In this document: in pieces, positions 1-5,691 of the stretch
Numbering within the stretch: position 1 is the first letter of the stretch
Layout of the letters: every line of letters starts with the position of its first letter
Source of the DNA: Bacillota bacterium
Lineage (GTDB): Bacteria > Bacillota_I > Bacilli_A > RF39 > UBA660
Reading direction: 5' to 3'
NCBI GenBank assembly: GCA_018381595.1
Contig: JAGZRP010000022.1
Span: forward strand, 1-9,237
DNA: 9,237 nt
Position numbers and translations under genes: made by a program
Notes under the pieces: generated by a model
Told to the model about the DNA's origin: nothing
Seen by the model: only the letters and a program-made list of their open reading frames with translations
Databases searched by the model: none

Positions 1-1
1 C

Positions 2-310
2 CTTTCCTATGTAAAGGAACAGCAGTTTGCTCCGCTGCGAATTGAGAAGCTTGCGGATGCAAAGCACATATTTTCCCATATCGAGTGGCGGATGAGCGGA
101 TATGCCATTCTGGTAGAGGAAGCCGGCTTTGCCGCAGAAGGGGAACCGGAGTCAGGAAATGGGCGCACCCCGGAAGAAAAAGCGGACGGGGAAGGCGGAC
201 TGATTTTTGTGGATGCCTGGGATGCGAGGGAGCGTTATGCCATTCCGTCGGCATTTTCGGCATATGCGGGTTACTTAAAAAAGGAATTTGATGAAGAAGA
301 GAAAAGATAA
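2..310 (+). CDS. mutY: A/G-specific adenine glycosylase MutY, C-terminal fragment
   Basis: This is the last 102 codons of a MutY-type adenine DNA glycosylase, which removes adenine mispaired with 8-oxoguanine in base-excision repair. The 5' part lies outside the window. The segment is the NUDIX-like C-terminal domain that recognises 8-oxoG. I see the family signature KHIFSHIEWRMSGY (from about base 65) and, near the end, the conserved YAIPSAFSAY block that normally closes Firmicutes MutY proteins. Between them is a low-complexity Gly/Glu/Pro-rich loop, longer than usual. The iron-sulfur cluster and catalytic helix-hairpin-helix are not present because they are upstream. Base composition is much GC-richer than everything after about base 310, and codons such as GCG, CGG and CCG are rare in the following genes. 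I infer this piece comes from a different genome or replicon than the rest of the window. Recognition of the family is good; the reading frame is open from base 2. Confidence 0.85.
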   Translation, partial: LSYVKEQQFAPLRIEKLADAKHIFSHIEWRMSGYAILVEEAGFAAEGEPESGNGRTPEEKADGEGGLIFVDAWDARERYAIPSAFSAYAGYLKKEFDEEEKR

Positions 311-464
311 AAACGGAGATATCGTTTATCAGACAAAAGGGGATAATAATAATGCTCCAGATGACAAGTTAGTAAGTTTGAAACAAATTAATGGGCTTGT
401 GAAATTTTCTGTTCCAAAAGCTGGATATCCATCTGTTCTGCTTTATGAGTTTTTAAAGAAATAG
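291..464 (+). pseudogene. sipW: SipW-type (S26B) signal peptidase I, C-terminal fragment only
   Basis: A 57-codon open frame starts with an ATG at 291 that overlaps the end of mutY. It has the C-terminal signature of SipW/archaeal-type signal peptidases: GDIVYQTKGDNNNAPD, then a VKFSVPKAGYP segment. In the family this region follows the catalytic Ser (SMEPT) and His/Lys box, so the whole N-terminal membrane anchor and catalytic half is missing and the fragment cannot be an active peptidase. Homology appears to start only at about base 303, and the first codons lie in a purine-rich run shared with the mutY end, so the ATG is probably fortuitous. The neighbours downstream (DUF5305 protein and TasA-like protein) are the usual partners and substrates of SipW, which supports the identification. 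The frame ends directly before the RBS of the DUF5305 gene, so the intact gene was likely first in that operon. Truncation by assembly chimera or by a real rearrangement cannot be told apart here. Confidence 0.75.
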
Positions 465-468
465 GTGA
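463..468 (+). promoter_or_regulatory. Ribosome-binding site deciding the DUF5305 start
   Basis: AGGTGA overlaps the sipW stop codon and lies 5 nt before ATG 474. The in-frame GTG at 465 sits inside this Shine-Dalgarno sequence and has no good site of its own, so ATG 474 is preferred. The arrangement suggests translational coupling with the upstream sipW frame. Confidence 0.6.
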
Positions 469-473
469 ATAAA

Positions 474-1559
474 ATGGGAAATAAAAAGGGTAATTTAAAA
501 CAGATTTTAGAAAATAAAATTATTAGAGTTTTTCTCGTAGTGATTGCTATCTTATTGCTTTTCTTTTCTTTAAAGATAGGGATTGATTCACTATCTTGGA
601 AAAGTACGAGAAATGATAATGTTTTATATTCTTATAATATGAAGAAAGGATATACTTATGGGGTCAATTTAATGCCAAATGAGTATATTGATAAGAATCC
701 ACAGGGAATGAATGAATTATATATATCAAAGTTAATCAATAATTTTGATATTATGATGACTTATGCATATTCTGCAAGTTCTGCTTTGGATTTGACTTAT
801 GAATATGAGATTACATCTTCTATTGTTGGAGAATATAAAAACAGTGCAGACGGAGAAAGTGCTGAAGTTTGGGTTAAGAACTTTCCAATTCTAAATAAAG
901 TTACAAAACAACAAAAGAATACAAGCCAATTCAATATTCAAGAAAAATTTACAGTGGATTATCAATATTATAATAATTATGTAAAAGACTTCATGAAAAA
1001 AATGGGACTTACAATTGATGCTTATCTCAAAGTACAGATGAGAGTAATTACTGTTGGTAATTTAAAAGATAATTTGAATTCTCTTCATGAAGATCAAACA
1101 GTTGTTATGAAAATTCCATTAAATCAAGAAGTGTTCGCCATTTCAGGAGAGCCAACCAAAGATACTTCAAAACATATTTCTGGGATTCAGACTTATGTAG
1201 AAAAAGTAAATCCTGGAAAAATGGTACTTGGTATTGTAATGTTTTCAATTTCAGTATTGATTTTAGGATATATTCTTCATAGCTTATTTAAAAAGGTAAA
1301 GAAGGATGAATATCAGACACAAAAAGATAAAATTCTAAAAGAATATGGAGATATTATTGTTGAAACAAATAGTCCAGTTCGTATGGAAAACTATCAAGTC
1401 ATCGAAGTAAAGAACTTTAATGAGATGATAGATTTAGAAGAAGAATTACATATTCCAATTTTATATTTTGAACCAGCTATGAATCAAATTTCTTGGTTTA
1501 TCATTATTCATGATAACATCTTGTATCGTTACGTTTTAAAGTTAAAAGAAGATGAATAA
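474..1559 (+). CDS. DUF5305 family two-TM protein of a SipW/TasA-type locus
   Basis: This 361-aa protein has a basic N-terminus, a first membrane helix at about residues 17-37, an extracytoplasmic domain of roughly 210 residues, a second helix at about 251-272 (KMVLGIVMFSISVLILGYIL), and a cytoplasmic tail of about 90 residues. Topology, the YSYNMKKGYTYGVNLMPNEY start of the outer domain and the tail ending (EYGDIIVE through the FNEMIDLEEELHIPILYF segment) resemble DUF5305 proteins. Those are typically found beside SipW signal peptidases and TasA/camelysin-like substrates. Its biochemical function is unknown; an accessory role in processing or assembling exported fibre subunits is inference from context. 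It follows the sipW fragment directly and ends in a hairpin terminator overlapping its stop codon. A GTG at 465 would add three residues, but the RBS favours 474. Family assignment is fairly confident from the pattern; it was not checked by search. Confidence 0.72.
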   Translation: MGNKKGNLKQILENKIIRVFLVVIAILLLFFSLKIGIDSLSWKSTRNDNVLYSYNMKKGYTYGVNLMPNEYIDKNPQGMNELYISKLINNFDIMMTYAYSASSALDLTYEYEITSSIVGEYKNSADGESAEVWVKNFPILNKVTKQQKNTSQFNIQEKFTVDYQYYNNYVKDFMKKMGLTIDAYLKVQMRVITVGNLKDNLNSLHEDQTVVMKIPLNQEVFAISGEPTKDTSKHISGIQTYVEKVNPGKMVLGIVMFSISVLILGYILHSLFKKVKKDEYQTQKDKILKEYGDIIVETNSPVRMENYQVIEVKNFNEMIDLEEELHIPILYFEPAMNQISWFIIIHDNILYRYVLKLKEDE

Positions 1560-1573
1560 TATCTTCTTTTTTT
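1544..1573 (+). terminator. Rho-independent terminator after the DUF5305 gene
   Basis: A ten-pair stem AAAAGAAGAT / ATCTTCTTTT with a 7-nt loop is followed by further T residues. The left arm lies in the last codons and the loop contains the stop codon. The stem is AT-rich, so strength is moderate. Confidence 0.6.
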
Positions 1574-1602
1574 GATAATAACTAGTATTTTAAAATGAAA
1601 AA

Positions 1603-1611
1603 TGGTAAAAT
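1603..1611 (+). promoter_or_regulatory. Extended -10 promoter for the surface-protein pair
   Basis: TGG followed by TAAAAT fits the TGn extended -10 pattern seen before most other genes in the window. No convincing -35 is visible. Predicted start is near 1618, upstream of the AGGTAG RBS (1631-1636). It lies just after a terminator, which supports a new transcription unit here. Confidence 0.4.
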
Positions 1612-1641
1612 AATGATTAGATAGGAAAGTAGGTAGATGCT

Positions 1642-2505
1642 TTGAGAAAGATACGTAAGCGGGACTATACAACACTGATTATTTTTTCCTGTGTCGGTGT
1701 TTTATCTATTATGGGAATTGGATATTCTTATTTACAAGAGTCTTTACAAATGAATATTCATGTTTCAAAAAAATCACAACCGGTGACTGCAAGTGAAATT
1801 GCATATAAAGAACAGCCAGCAGCAGTTTATGGAATGAACTCAATGGGTGAAAACCAATTATCACTTTCAAAACAGCATTTTGTATTTCAGGGAATGGATC
1901 CTAATAATTATGTTTCTTTAGATGGCGTAGAATTTCGAATTGTGAGGATAGAAAACTATCAAGCAAACAATGATACGACAAAGGTCATGTTGGTTTCAAC
2001 TTCACCATTTACAGGAATGTATCCATATCTTCAATTAAAAGATGCATTAAAGGAAAACCTAGGAAACTTTGGGATGAGTTCTTATCTATTAGAGGAATCT
2101 TATATGACAGGTATGATTCCTACTGGTTTAAAATTGACAGGAAAACAATTATTATCAAATATAGGGGAAACGAGTGAGTTATTAAAACAAGGGACCTTAA
2201 GTCCAGTGGATTATTTAAGAGCTTCTAGTTCTTCTAATTGTCAAATTGATCTAGCAACCGAAGAAAATCCAAAGACATGGCAAGAGTTATCTGAACATTG
2301 TGATGAGAACAATTATATGATTGCTTATAAAAGTGGAGGAACCTTGATTCATGATGGGAATAAACAATATTATCGTGTGAATGGAGAATTGGTTTCTAAA
2401 GAAGAAACATCTAATATTTATCCAGTTATTGTTCTTTCAAACCATGTGAAGTATATGGGGGAAGGAACAAAATCTGACCCATATGTTGTTATAACGGGAA
2501 AGTAA
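1642..2505 (+). CDS. Membrane-anchored or SipW-processed surface protein, unnamed
   Basis: A 287-aa exported protein starting at TTG, chosen because AGGTAG lies 5 nt upstream and the ATG at 1637 reads into an immediate stop. The N-terminus is a basic stretch (RKIRKR), one hydrophobic helix (about 11-31), then IGYSYLQESLQMN. This closely parallels the N-terminus of the downstream TasA-like protein (VGYALISQQLQVN) and suggests export and processing by the same SipW-type peptidase. The rest has no clear named domain. I see NNYVSLDGVEFRIVRIE (about 88-104), two cysteines (200 and 220) that could form a disulfide, and a C-terminal PVIVLSNHVKYMGEGTKSDPYVV block (261-283). Similar blocks occur, from memory, in secreted proteins of uncultured Firmicutes. 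It probably shares a transcript with the next gene: the gap is 33 nt and holds no terminator. A role as minor subunit, anchor or adhesin of the fibre system is inference. Confidence 0.6.
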   Translation: MRKIRKRDYTTLIIFSCVGVLSIMGIGYSYLQESLQMNIHVSKKSQPVTASEIAYKEQPAAVYGMNSMGENQLSLSKQHFVFQGMDPNNYVSLDGVEFRIVRIENYQANNDTTKVMLVSTSPFTGMYPYLQLKDALKENLGNFGMSSYLLEESYMTGMIPTGLKLTGKQLLSNIGETSELLKQGTLSPVDYLRASSSSNCQIDLATEENPKTWQELSEHCDENNYMIAYKSGGTLIHDGNKQYYRVNGELVSKEETSNIYPVIVLSNHVKYMGEGTKSDPYVVITGK

Positions 2506-2525
2506 AGTTAATAGGAAATAATCAT

Positions 2526-2531
2526 AGGAGG
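2526..2531 (+). promoter_or_regulatory. Strong ribosome-binding site of the TasA-like gene
   Basis: A perfect AGGAGG lies 7 nt before ATG 2539. It is the strongest RBS in the window, in keeping with a structural protein made in larger amounts than its operon partner, which uses a TTG start. Confidence 0.75.
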
Positions 2532-2538
2532 AAAATGT

Positions 2539-3042
2539 ATGAAAAATGGAAAAAATACAGTGATTGGCTTTTTAATCGCATCACTTGTTGTGATGTCAGT
2601 TGGATATGCGTTAATTAGTCAACAACTACAAGTAAATGGGACAGCTGAGGTAACTAGTACTTGGAGTGTTGGGATTACAGCAATTACAGAAGGAACGGCA
2701 ACAGGAAGTGCAGAGAATAAAACGCCAGCAACATATACTGGAACAACTGCTACTTTTGATACGGTATTAAAAGCACCAGGAGACAGCATGACATATGATA
2801 TTACCGTTACTAATAATGGTTCTATTGATGCGGTATTAAATGCAATTACAATTACACCAGAAGAGAATGGAAATAATGCGATTCTTTATGAAGTAACAGG
2901 AGTAAGTGCAGGAACTACAACGTTAGAAGCAGGAACTACGAATACCATTACAGTAAAAGTAGAGTGGGATAGAAATGTAACAGAAATGCCAACCATTCCT
3001 ACAAGAGAAATCACTGTAGTTTTAAACTATATTCAAAAATAA
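2539..3042 (+). CDS. TasA/CalY (camelysin)-like SipW-dependent fibre subunit
   Basis: A 167-aa exported protein. It begins with a short basic segment, a hydrophobic helix (about 8-26), and the SipW-type N-terminal tag VGYALISQQLQVNGTAEV. Cleavage near this point would release a mature domain of about 135 residues. The mature part is rich in Thr, Val, Asn and Gly and lacks cysteine. It contains WSVGITAI at the first beta strand, then APGDSMTYDITVTNNGSIDAVL, the typical strand pattern of an Ig-like beta sandwich in TasA/camelysin and related proteins, and a final strand REITVVLNY. In Bacillus, TasA is secreted with SipW help and polymerises into biofilm fibres. By analogy this is a candidate fibre or cell-surface subunit. 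It is shorter than TasA (about 260 aa), with no metal-binding motif of the peptidase M73 type that I can identify. Polymerisation is inference; the family placement rests on motif and neighbourhood. Confidence 0.68.
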   Translation: MKNGKNTVIGFLIASLVVMSVGYALISQQLQVNGTAEVTSTWSVGITAITEGTATGSAENKTPATYTGTTATFDTVLKAPGDSMTYDITVTNNGSIDAVLNAITITPEENGNNAILYEVTGVSAGTTTLEAGTTNTITVKVEWDRNVTEMPTIPTREITVVLNYIQK

Positions 3043-3081
3043 TAGTTCAATAGGTGAATTTATAAAGTTGGAATAGATTCA

Positions 3082-3109
3082 TTTATTAAAAATTCGAAAA
3101 ATTAATAAA
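3082..3109. repeat. AT-rich perfect inverted repeat downstream of the TasA-like gene
   Basis: TTTATTAA (3082-3089) and TTAATAAA (3102-3109) are perfect inverted copies around a 12-nt spacer. On the + strand no T tract follows, so it is a poor intrinsic terminator. It could be a weak transcript 3' end or a protein-binding palindrome. No other terminator is visible between the TasA-like gene and the tRNA. Confidence 0.35.
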
Positions 3110-3115
3110 AAGATA

Positions 3116-3144
3116 TTGTCAAATGTAAGTAGATATGATATTAT
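3116..3144 (+). promoter_or_regulatory. Promoter of the tRNA-Met gene
   Basis: The -35 TTGTCA (3116-3121) and -10 TATTAT (3139-3144) are 17 nt apart, and TGA directly before the -10 gives the extended TATGn element. Predicted start is near 3151, leaving about 15 nt of 5' leader. A second TATAAT at 3145-3150 overlaps the start region. This is the only site in the window with both good boxes and the extension, as expected for a stable RNA. Confidence 0.65.
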
Positions 3145-3165
3145 TATAATGCTTACTTTTGAAAT

Positions 3166-3242
3166 GGCGATGTAGCTCAGCTGGCTAGAGCGTCTGGTTC
3201 ATACCCAGAAGGTCGGGGGTTCGATCCCCTCCGTCGCTACCA
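3166..3242 (+). tRNA. Elongator tRNA-Met (anticodon CAT)
   Basis: A complete cloverleaf. The acceptor stem is GGCGATG (3166-3172) with CGTCGCT (3232-3238), including a first-pair G-U and a G-U at position 6. The D arm is GCTC/GAGC. The anticodon stem is TCTGG/CCAGA around loop TTCATAC with anticodon CAT at 3200-3202. The T arm is GGGGG/CCCTC with loop TTCGATC. A73 is followed by an encoded CCA (3240-3242). It is nearly the Bacillus elongator tRNA-Met sequence from memory. It lacks the three G-C pairs in the anticodon stem and the unpaired first base of initiator tRNA, and it is unlike the CAT-anticodon tRNA-Ile, so elongator Met is the best call. It has its own promoter and terminator. Confidence 0.95.
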
Positions 3243-3252
3243 TTTAGTATTC

Positions 3253-3282
3253 AACTAGATAGAAATATCTAGTTTTATTTTT
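3253..3282 (+). terminator. Rho-independent terminator of tRNA-Met
   Basis: A perfect nine-pair stem AACTAGATA / TATCTAGTT is closed by a GAAA tetraloop (3262-3265) and followed by an interrupted T tract. It starts 10 nt after the CCA end of the tRNA. Confidence 0.85.
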
Positions 3283-3293
3283 ATGTTTTGTTG

Positions 3294-3299
3294 TATAAT
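3294..3299 (+). promoter_or_regulatory. -10 promoter box for the four-TM gene
   Basis: A consensus TATAAT lies 17 nt before ATG 3317 and just after the tRNA terminator. A TG directly precedes it, one base closer than the canonical TGn. Predicted start is near 3306, so the RBS AGGTGAT (3307-3313) sits at the very 5' end of the message. Confidence 0.5.
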
Positions 3300-3316
3300 G
3301 AAATATAGGTGATAAT

Positions 3317-3673
3317 ATGAAAAGTAAAATTTCGTTAATTATAAGTATATTGACTACTACGGTAGCTATGTTATATTTATTACAACTTTGTTTTGATAAT
3401 CCGAATGATTCAGCAAACTTAGCAGTTATTCCCATTTTAATTTGCGTTGTAGCACTTGTGTCGAAATATGTACTTATTTTGATGAATCGAACAAGGCTTG
3501 TTCCTTTCTTTCATAAAGCATTTATCTTTGGTTTTTTATTATACTGGTTTGGGTTTCTTCTTACTTGGTGTTATCATAGTATAAAGTTAGAGGATTATGA
3601 ATCGCTATTATTCACCATTCCTGGTTGGATCATAGGAATCTTGATTGTACGAAAAAAGATATTTGATAAATGA
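3317..3673 (+). CDS. Small four-TM membrane protein of unknown function
   Basis: I do not recognise this 118-aa protein. It is almost wholly hydrophobic, with four likely membrane helices at about residues 5-25, 36-56, 68-87 and 97-111. Short charged loops (NRTR at 57-60, SIKLEDYES at 88-96) and a basic C-terminal tail (VRKKIFDK) suggest both ends are cytoplasmic. No catalytic or transport motif is visible. The start is supported by AGGTGAT a few bases upstream and by a TATAAT box. It has its own promoter, the next gene has another, and no terminator is visible between them, so some read-through is possible. A shadow frame lies on the minus strand here; the membrane pattern, RBS and promoter favour the plus strand. 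Confidence 0.65.
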   Translation: MKSKISLIISILTTTVAMLYLLQLCFDNPNDSANLAVIPILICVVALVSKYVLILMNRTRLVPFFHKAFIFGFLLYWFGFLLTWCYHSIKLEDYESLLFTIPGWIIGILIVRKKIFDK

Positions 3674-3687
3674 AAATAATTGTGTTA

Positions 3688-3696
3688 TGATAGAAT
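3688..3696 (+). promoter_or_regulatory. Extended -10 promoter for the receiver-like gene
   Basis: TATG, one base, then TAGAAT (3691-3696). No good -35 box is seen. Predicted start is near 3703, with the RBS GGAG at 3711-3714, six bases before ATG 3721. Confidence 0.5.
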
Positions 3697-3720
3697 CCTT
3701 AAATAAGAACGGAGTCGTAT

Positions 3721-4323
3721 ATGAAGCAAAAACCAATTAGAATTATTGTATTGGAAAGTGATTTGCCAAGAGTAAAAGAATTAAAACAACATTTTACCAA
3801 AGAATGTTTAGAACGTGTGAATTCAGAATTAGAATTTGTAGAACCTGTTTACTGTGGGGAAGAACCCAATATTGATTATTTTAGATATCAAGAAAAGTTT
3901 GAAAATGGGACAATATTCAGTGAGCTTTCACAATTCATTCAAAATGATGATTACTGTCATGCGATTTTAATGGATCCTTGTATGACGACAGCAGATATGT
4001 TTGACTGTATTTATATGGGTGGAGTTCCTACATCAAAACCACAATTTGAAACAGCGAAAGAAGTTATTAATTTATATCATGAACAGGTCCCAATGTGTCT
4101 TTTAATTAATCCAGAGTGTTCTCGTCAGAATATGTATGATATTTTTGGTGATATGACTTTATTTGATTCAGAAAATTATGAATTATATTATGATTTTGTC
4201 ACTGACCGTGAATTTTGTATTCTTGAAATGATAAATCGCATTTTAGAGTTTACTCCGTCCGGGAAATTGCATGTTTTGAAAGAATTAGAACCCACTGAGA
4301 TTGGATTTGTAAAAACTAGATAA
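3721..4323 (+). CDS. Hypothetical soluble protein with possible receiver-like N-terminal fold
   Basis: A 200-aa soluble, acidic protein that I do not recognise. It has no signal peptide or membrane helix. The first 130 residues resemble a degenerate response-regulator receiver. A first strand IRIIVLESDL carries acidic residues (E12, D14) at its end, a helix follows, strand HAILMDPCM carries Asp85 at the phospho-acceptor position, and strand VPMCLLINPEC occupies the place where the conserved Thr/Ser strand would be. Here Asn130 stands there and no clear switch lysine is seen. Long insertions separate these strands, so the resemblance may be only a Rossmann-like pattern. No output domain of a known type follows. 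The C-terminal 60 residues contain an amphipathic helix (REFCILEMINRILEF). It is a monocistronic unit with promoter and terminator, and no kinase gene is nearby. The coding call is firm; the fold is a guess. Confidence 0.65.
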   Translation: MKQKPIRIIVLESDLPRVKELKQHFTKECLERVNSELEFVEPVYCGEEPNIDYFRYQEKFENGTIFSELSQFIQNDDYCHAILMDPCMTTADMFDCIYMGGVPTSKPQFETAKEVINLYHEQVPMCLLINPECSRQNMYDIFGDMTLFDSENYELYYDFVTDREFCILEMINRILEFTPSGKLHVLKELEPTEIGFVKTR

Positions 4324-4340
4324 TCATCTGGTTTTTGTTT
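4311..4340 (+). terminator. Rho-independent terminator overlapping a stop codon
   Basis: An eleven-pair stem AAAAACTAGAT (4311-4321) with ATCTGGTTTTT (4326-4336), one G-T wobble, surrounds a 4-nt loop and is followed by a T-rich stretch. The stop codon of the receiver-like gene lies across the top of the stem. Confidence 0.75.
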
Positions 4341-4351
4341 GCCTTGATTTA

Positions 4352-4360
4352 TGATATAAT
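4352..4360 (+). promoter_or_regulatory. Extended -10 promoter for the carboxypeptidase gene
   Basis: TATG, one base, then consensus TATAAT (4355-4360). The -35 region falls in the preceding terminator T tract and is poor. Predicted start is near 4367, about 18 nt before ATG 4385. Confidence 0.55.
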
Positions 4361-4384
4361 CAATAAGAAAGGTATCGTGAGTCT

Positions 4385-5635
4385 ATGAAATATATCAATC
4401 GTATTTGTTTGTTCTTTTTATTATGTATAATAGGGACGGTATCTGTGAAAGCAGAGGCTCCAGAATTTGAAATATCGTCTAAAAGTGTGGTTTTATATCA
4501 ATTAAAGGAAGATAAAATTGTATATCAGAAAAATAAAGATGAAAAATTAGAACCAGCTAGTTTAACAAAAATTATGACAGCGATTGTTGCTTTAGAAAAA
4601 ATAGAGAATTTGGATCAGACGATTACGATGACATCTTCTATGTTTCAGGGGTTAAAAGAAGAAAATGCATCCGTAGCAGGATTTCATATTGGAGAAAAAG
4701 TAACTTATCGAGATTTATTATATGGTGTATTATTTCCATCCGGTGCGGATGCTACCCAAGCGTTAGCACTTTCACTCATGGGAAGTATCGATAAGTTTGT
4801 TGATTCCATGAATGAAAAGGCAAAAGAACTTGGAATGACTCATACTCATTTTGAAAACGAGACAGGATTACCTGATGATAATCATTATTCTAGTGCAGCC
4901 GATATTGCAATCTTATTAAAGTATGCATTAAAAAATAAAGATTTTTATCAAATATTAACAACTAAAACATATACGACAACGGACTTTAAAATTAAATGGA
5001 TTCCAAGTTATCAGAAGATTGCGAATCGTTATAATATCAAAGGAATTGATTATATTTTAGGAGGAAAAACAGGATTCACGAATGCAGCGGGATATTGTCT
5101 TGCTACGGTAGCAACATATGATAATACAGAGTATTTACTGGTTACCTTAGGTTCTTCTAAACAAAATGGAGCAGTCATGGATGCGAAAAACATTTATGAA
5201 TATTATTTTGAACAGTATGGATATGTATCTATTGTAAAAAAGGGAGAAGTTATTTTAAAACTTCCCAATTTAAAATATACAAAAAAGAAAGAATTAACTT
5301 GGAATGTCTCTGAGAACATTGATTTGTATTTAGAAAAGAAAATGGATATTTCTAAGATAAAAAAAGTTTATCAGGAAAAAACACCATTAAAATATGGTAT
5401 GAAAAAAGGAACTCTTTTAGGAACCCTTTCATTTCAATATGAAGGAAAGGAACTTGCGAAACAAGAAATTCGCTTGGAGGAGTCTATTTCATTTGATGTT
5501 TATGTTTTTATTCAGACCAATTTATTATGGATATTATTATCTATATTACTACTATTTTTGATATTTTATAGTTATGTAATATGTCATCGAAGACGTTTAC
5601 GCATGCGAAAAAAGAAGAAATTGAGACGTTTGTAG
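4385..5635 (+). CDS. D-alanyl-D-alanine carboxypeptidase (DacA/DacF type, low-molecular-weight PBP)
   Basis: A 416-aa serine-type DD-carboxypeptidase (peptidase S11) that trims the terminal D-Ala from peptidoglycan stem peptides outside the membrane. The N-terminal signal peptide (about 1-23) has a likely cleavage after VKA. The active-site boxes are in order: SLTK with Ser59 and Lys62, the second box as SGA at 119-121 where most members have SGN, and KTG at 228-230 in GGKTGFTNAAGYC. After the catalytic domain comes a beta-rich region (about 275-370), a C-terminal membrane helix (about 375-398, rather than the more common amphipathic helix), and a very basic tail (HRRRLRMRKKKKLRRL). It is thus probably anchored with the catalytic domain outside. 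It has its own extended -10 promoter. No clear terminator follows, so partial read-through into the next gene is possible. The presence of the gene implies a walled cell, not a true mollicute. Confidence 0.92.
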   Translation: MKYINRICLFFLLCIIGTVSVKAEAPEFEISSKSVVLYQLKEDKIVYQKNKDEKLEPASLTKIMTAIVALEKIENLDQTITMTSSMFQGLKEENASVAGFHIGEKVTYRDLLYGVLFPSGADATQALALSLMGSIDKFVDSMNEKAKELGMTHTHFENETGLPDDNHYSSAADIAILLKYALKNKDFYQILTTKTYTTTDFKIKWIPSYQKIANRYNIKGIDYILGGKTGFTNAAGYCLATVATYDNTEYLLVTLGSSKQNGAVMDAKNIYEYYFEQYGYVSIVKKGEVILKLPNLKYTKKKELTWNVSENIDLYLEKKMDISKIKKVYQEKTPLKYGMKKGTLLGTLSFQYEGKELAKQEIRLEESISFDVYVFIQTNLLWILLSILLLFLIFYSYVICHRRRLRMRKKKKLRRL

Positions 5636-5658
5636 TTCTAAATTAACTATGTTATACT
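5630..5658 (+). promoter_or_regulatory. Promoter for the DUF2238 gene
   Basis: TTGTAG (5630-5635), overlapping the preceding stop codon, and TATACT (5653-5658) are 17 nt apart, with TATGT directly before the -10. A 6-bp hairpin TACTAA/TTAGTA (5655-5669) overlaps the -10 and predicted start. The RBS AAGGAAG lies a few bases before ATG 5692. Confidence 0.55.
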
Positions 5659-5691
5659 AAATTTTAGTAAGAACACGGAAAGGAAGAGATT

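Noticed and set aside
85..291. A 68-codon frame overlapping the mutY end in another phase
   Set aside because: Arg/Gly/Cys-rich translation without family signal; the overlapping frame from base 2 carries clear MutY motifs.
465..473. GTG 465 as start of the DUF5305 protein
   Set aside because: It lies inside the AGGTGA RBS of ATG 474 and has no good site of its own.
3047..3060. AGGTGA-like site after the TasA-like gene as RBS of a small gene
   Set aside because: No start codon at suitable spacing opens a frame before the tRNA.
3166..3242. Unusual G-U first acceptor pair of the tRNA
   Set aside because: The Bacillus elongator tRNA-Met, as I recall it, also has G1 with U72, so it is not a defect.
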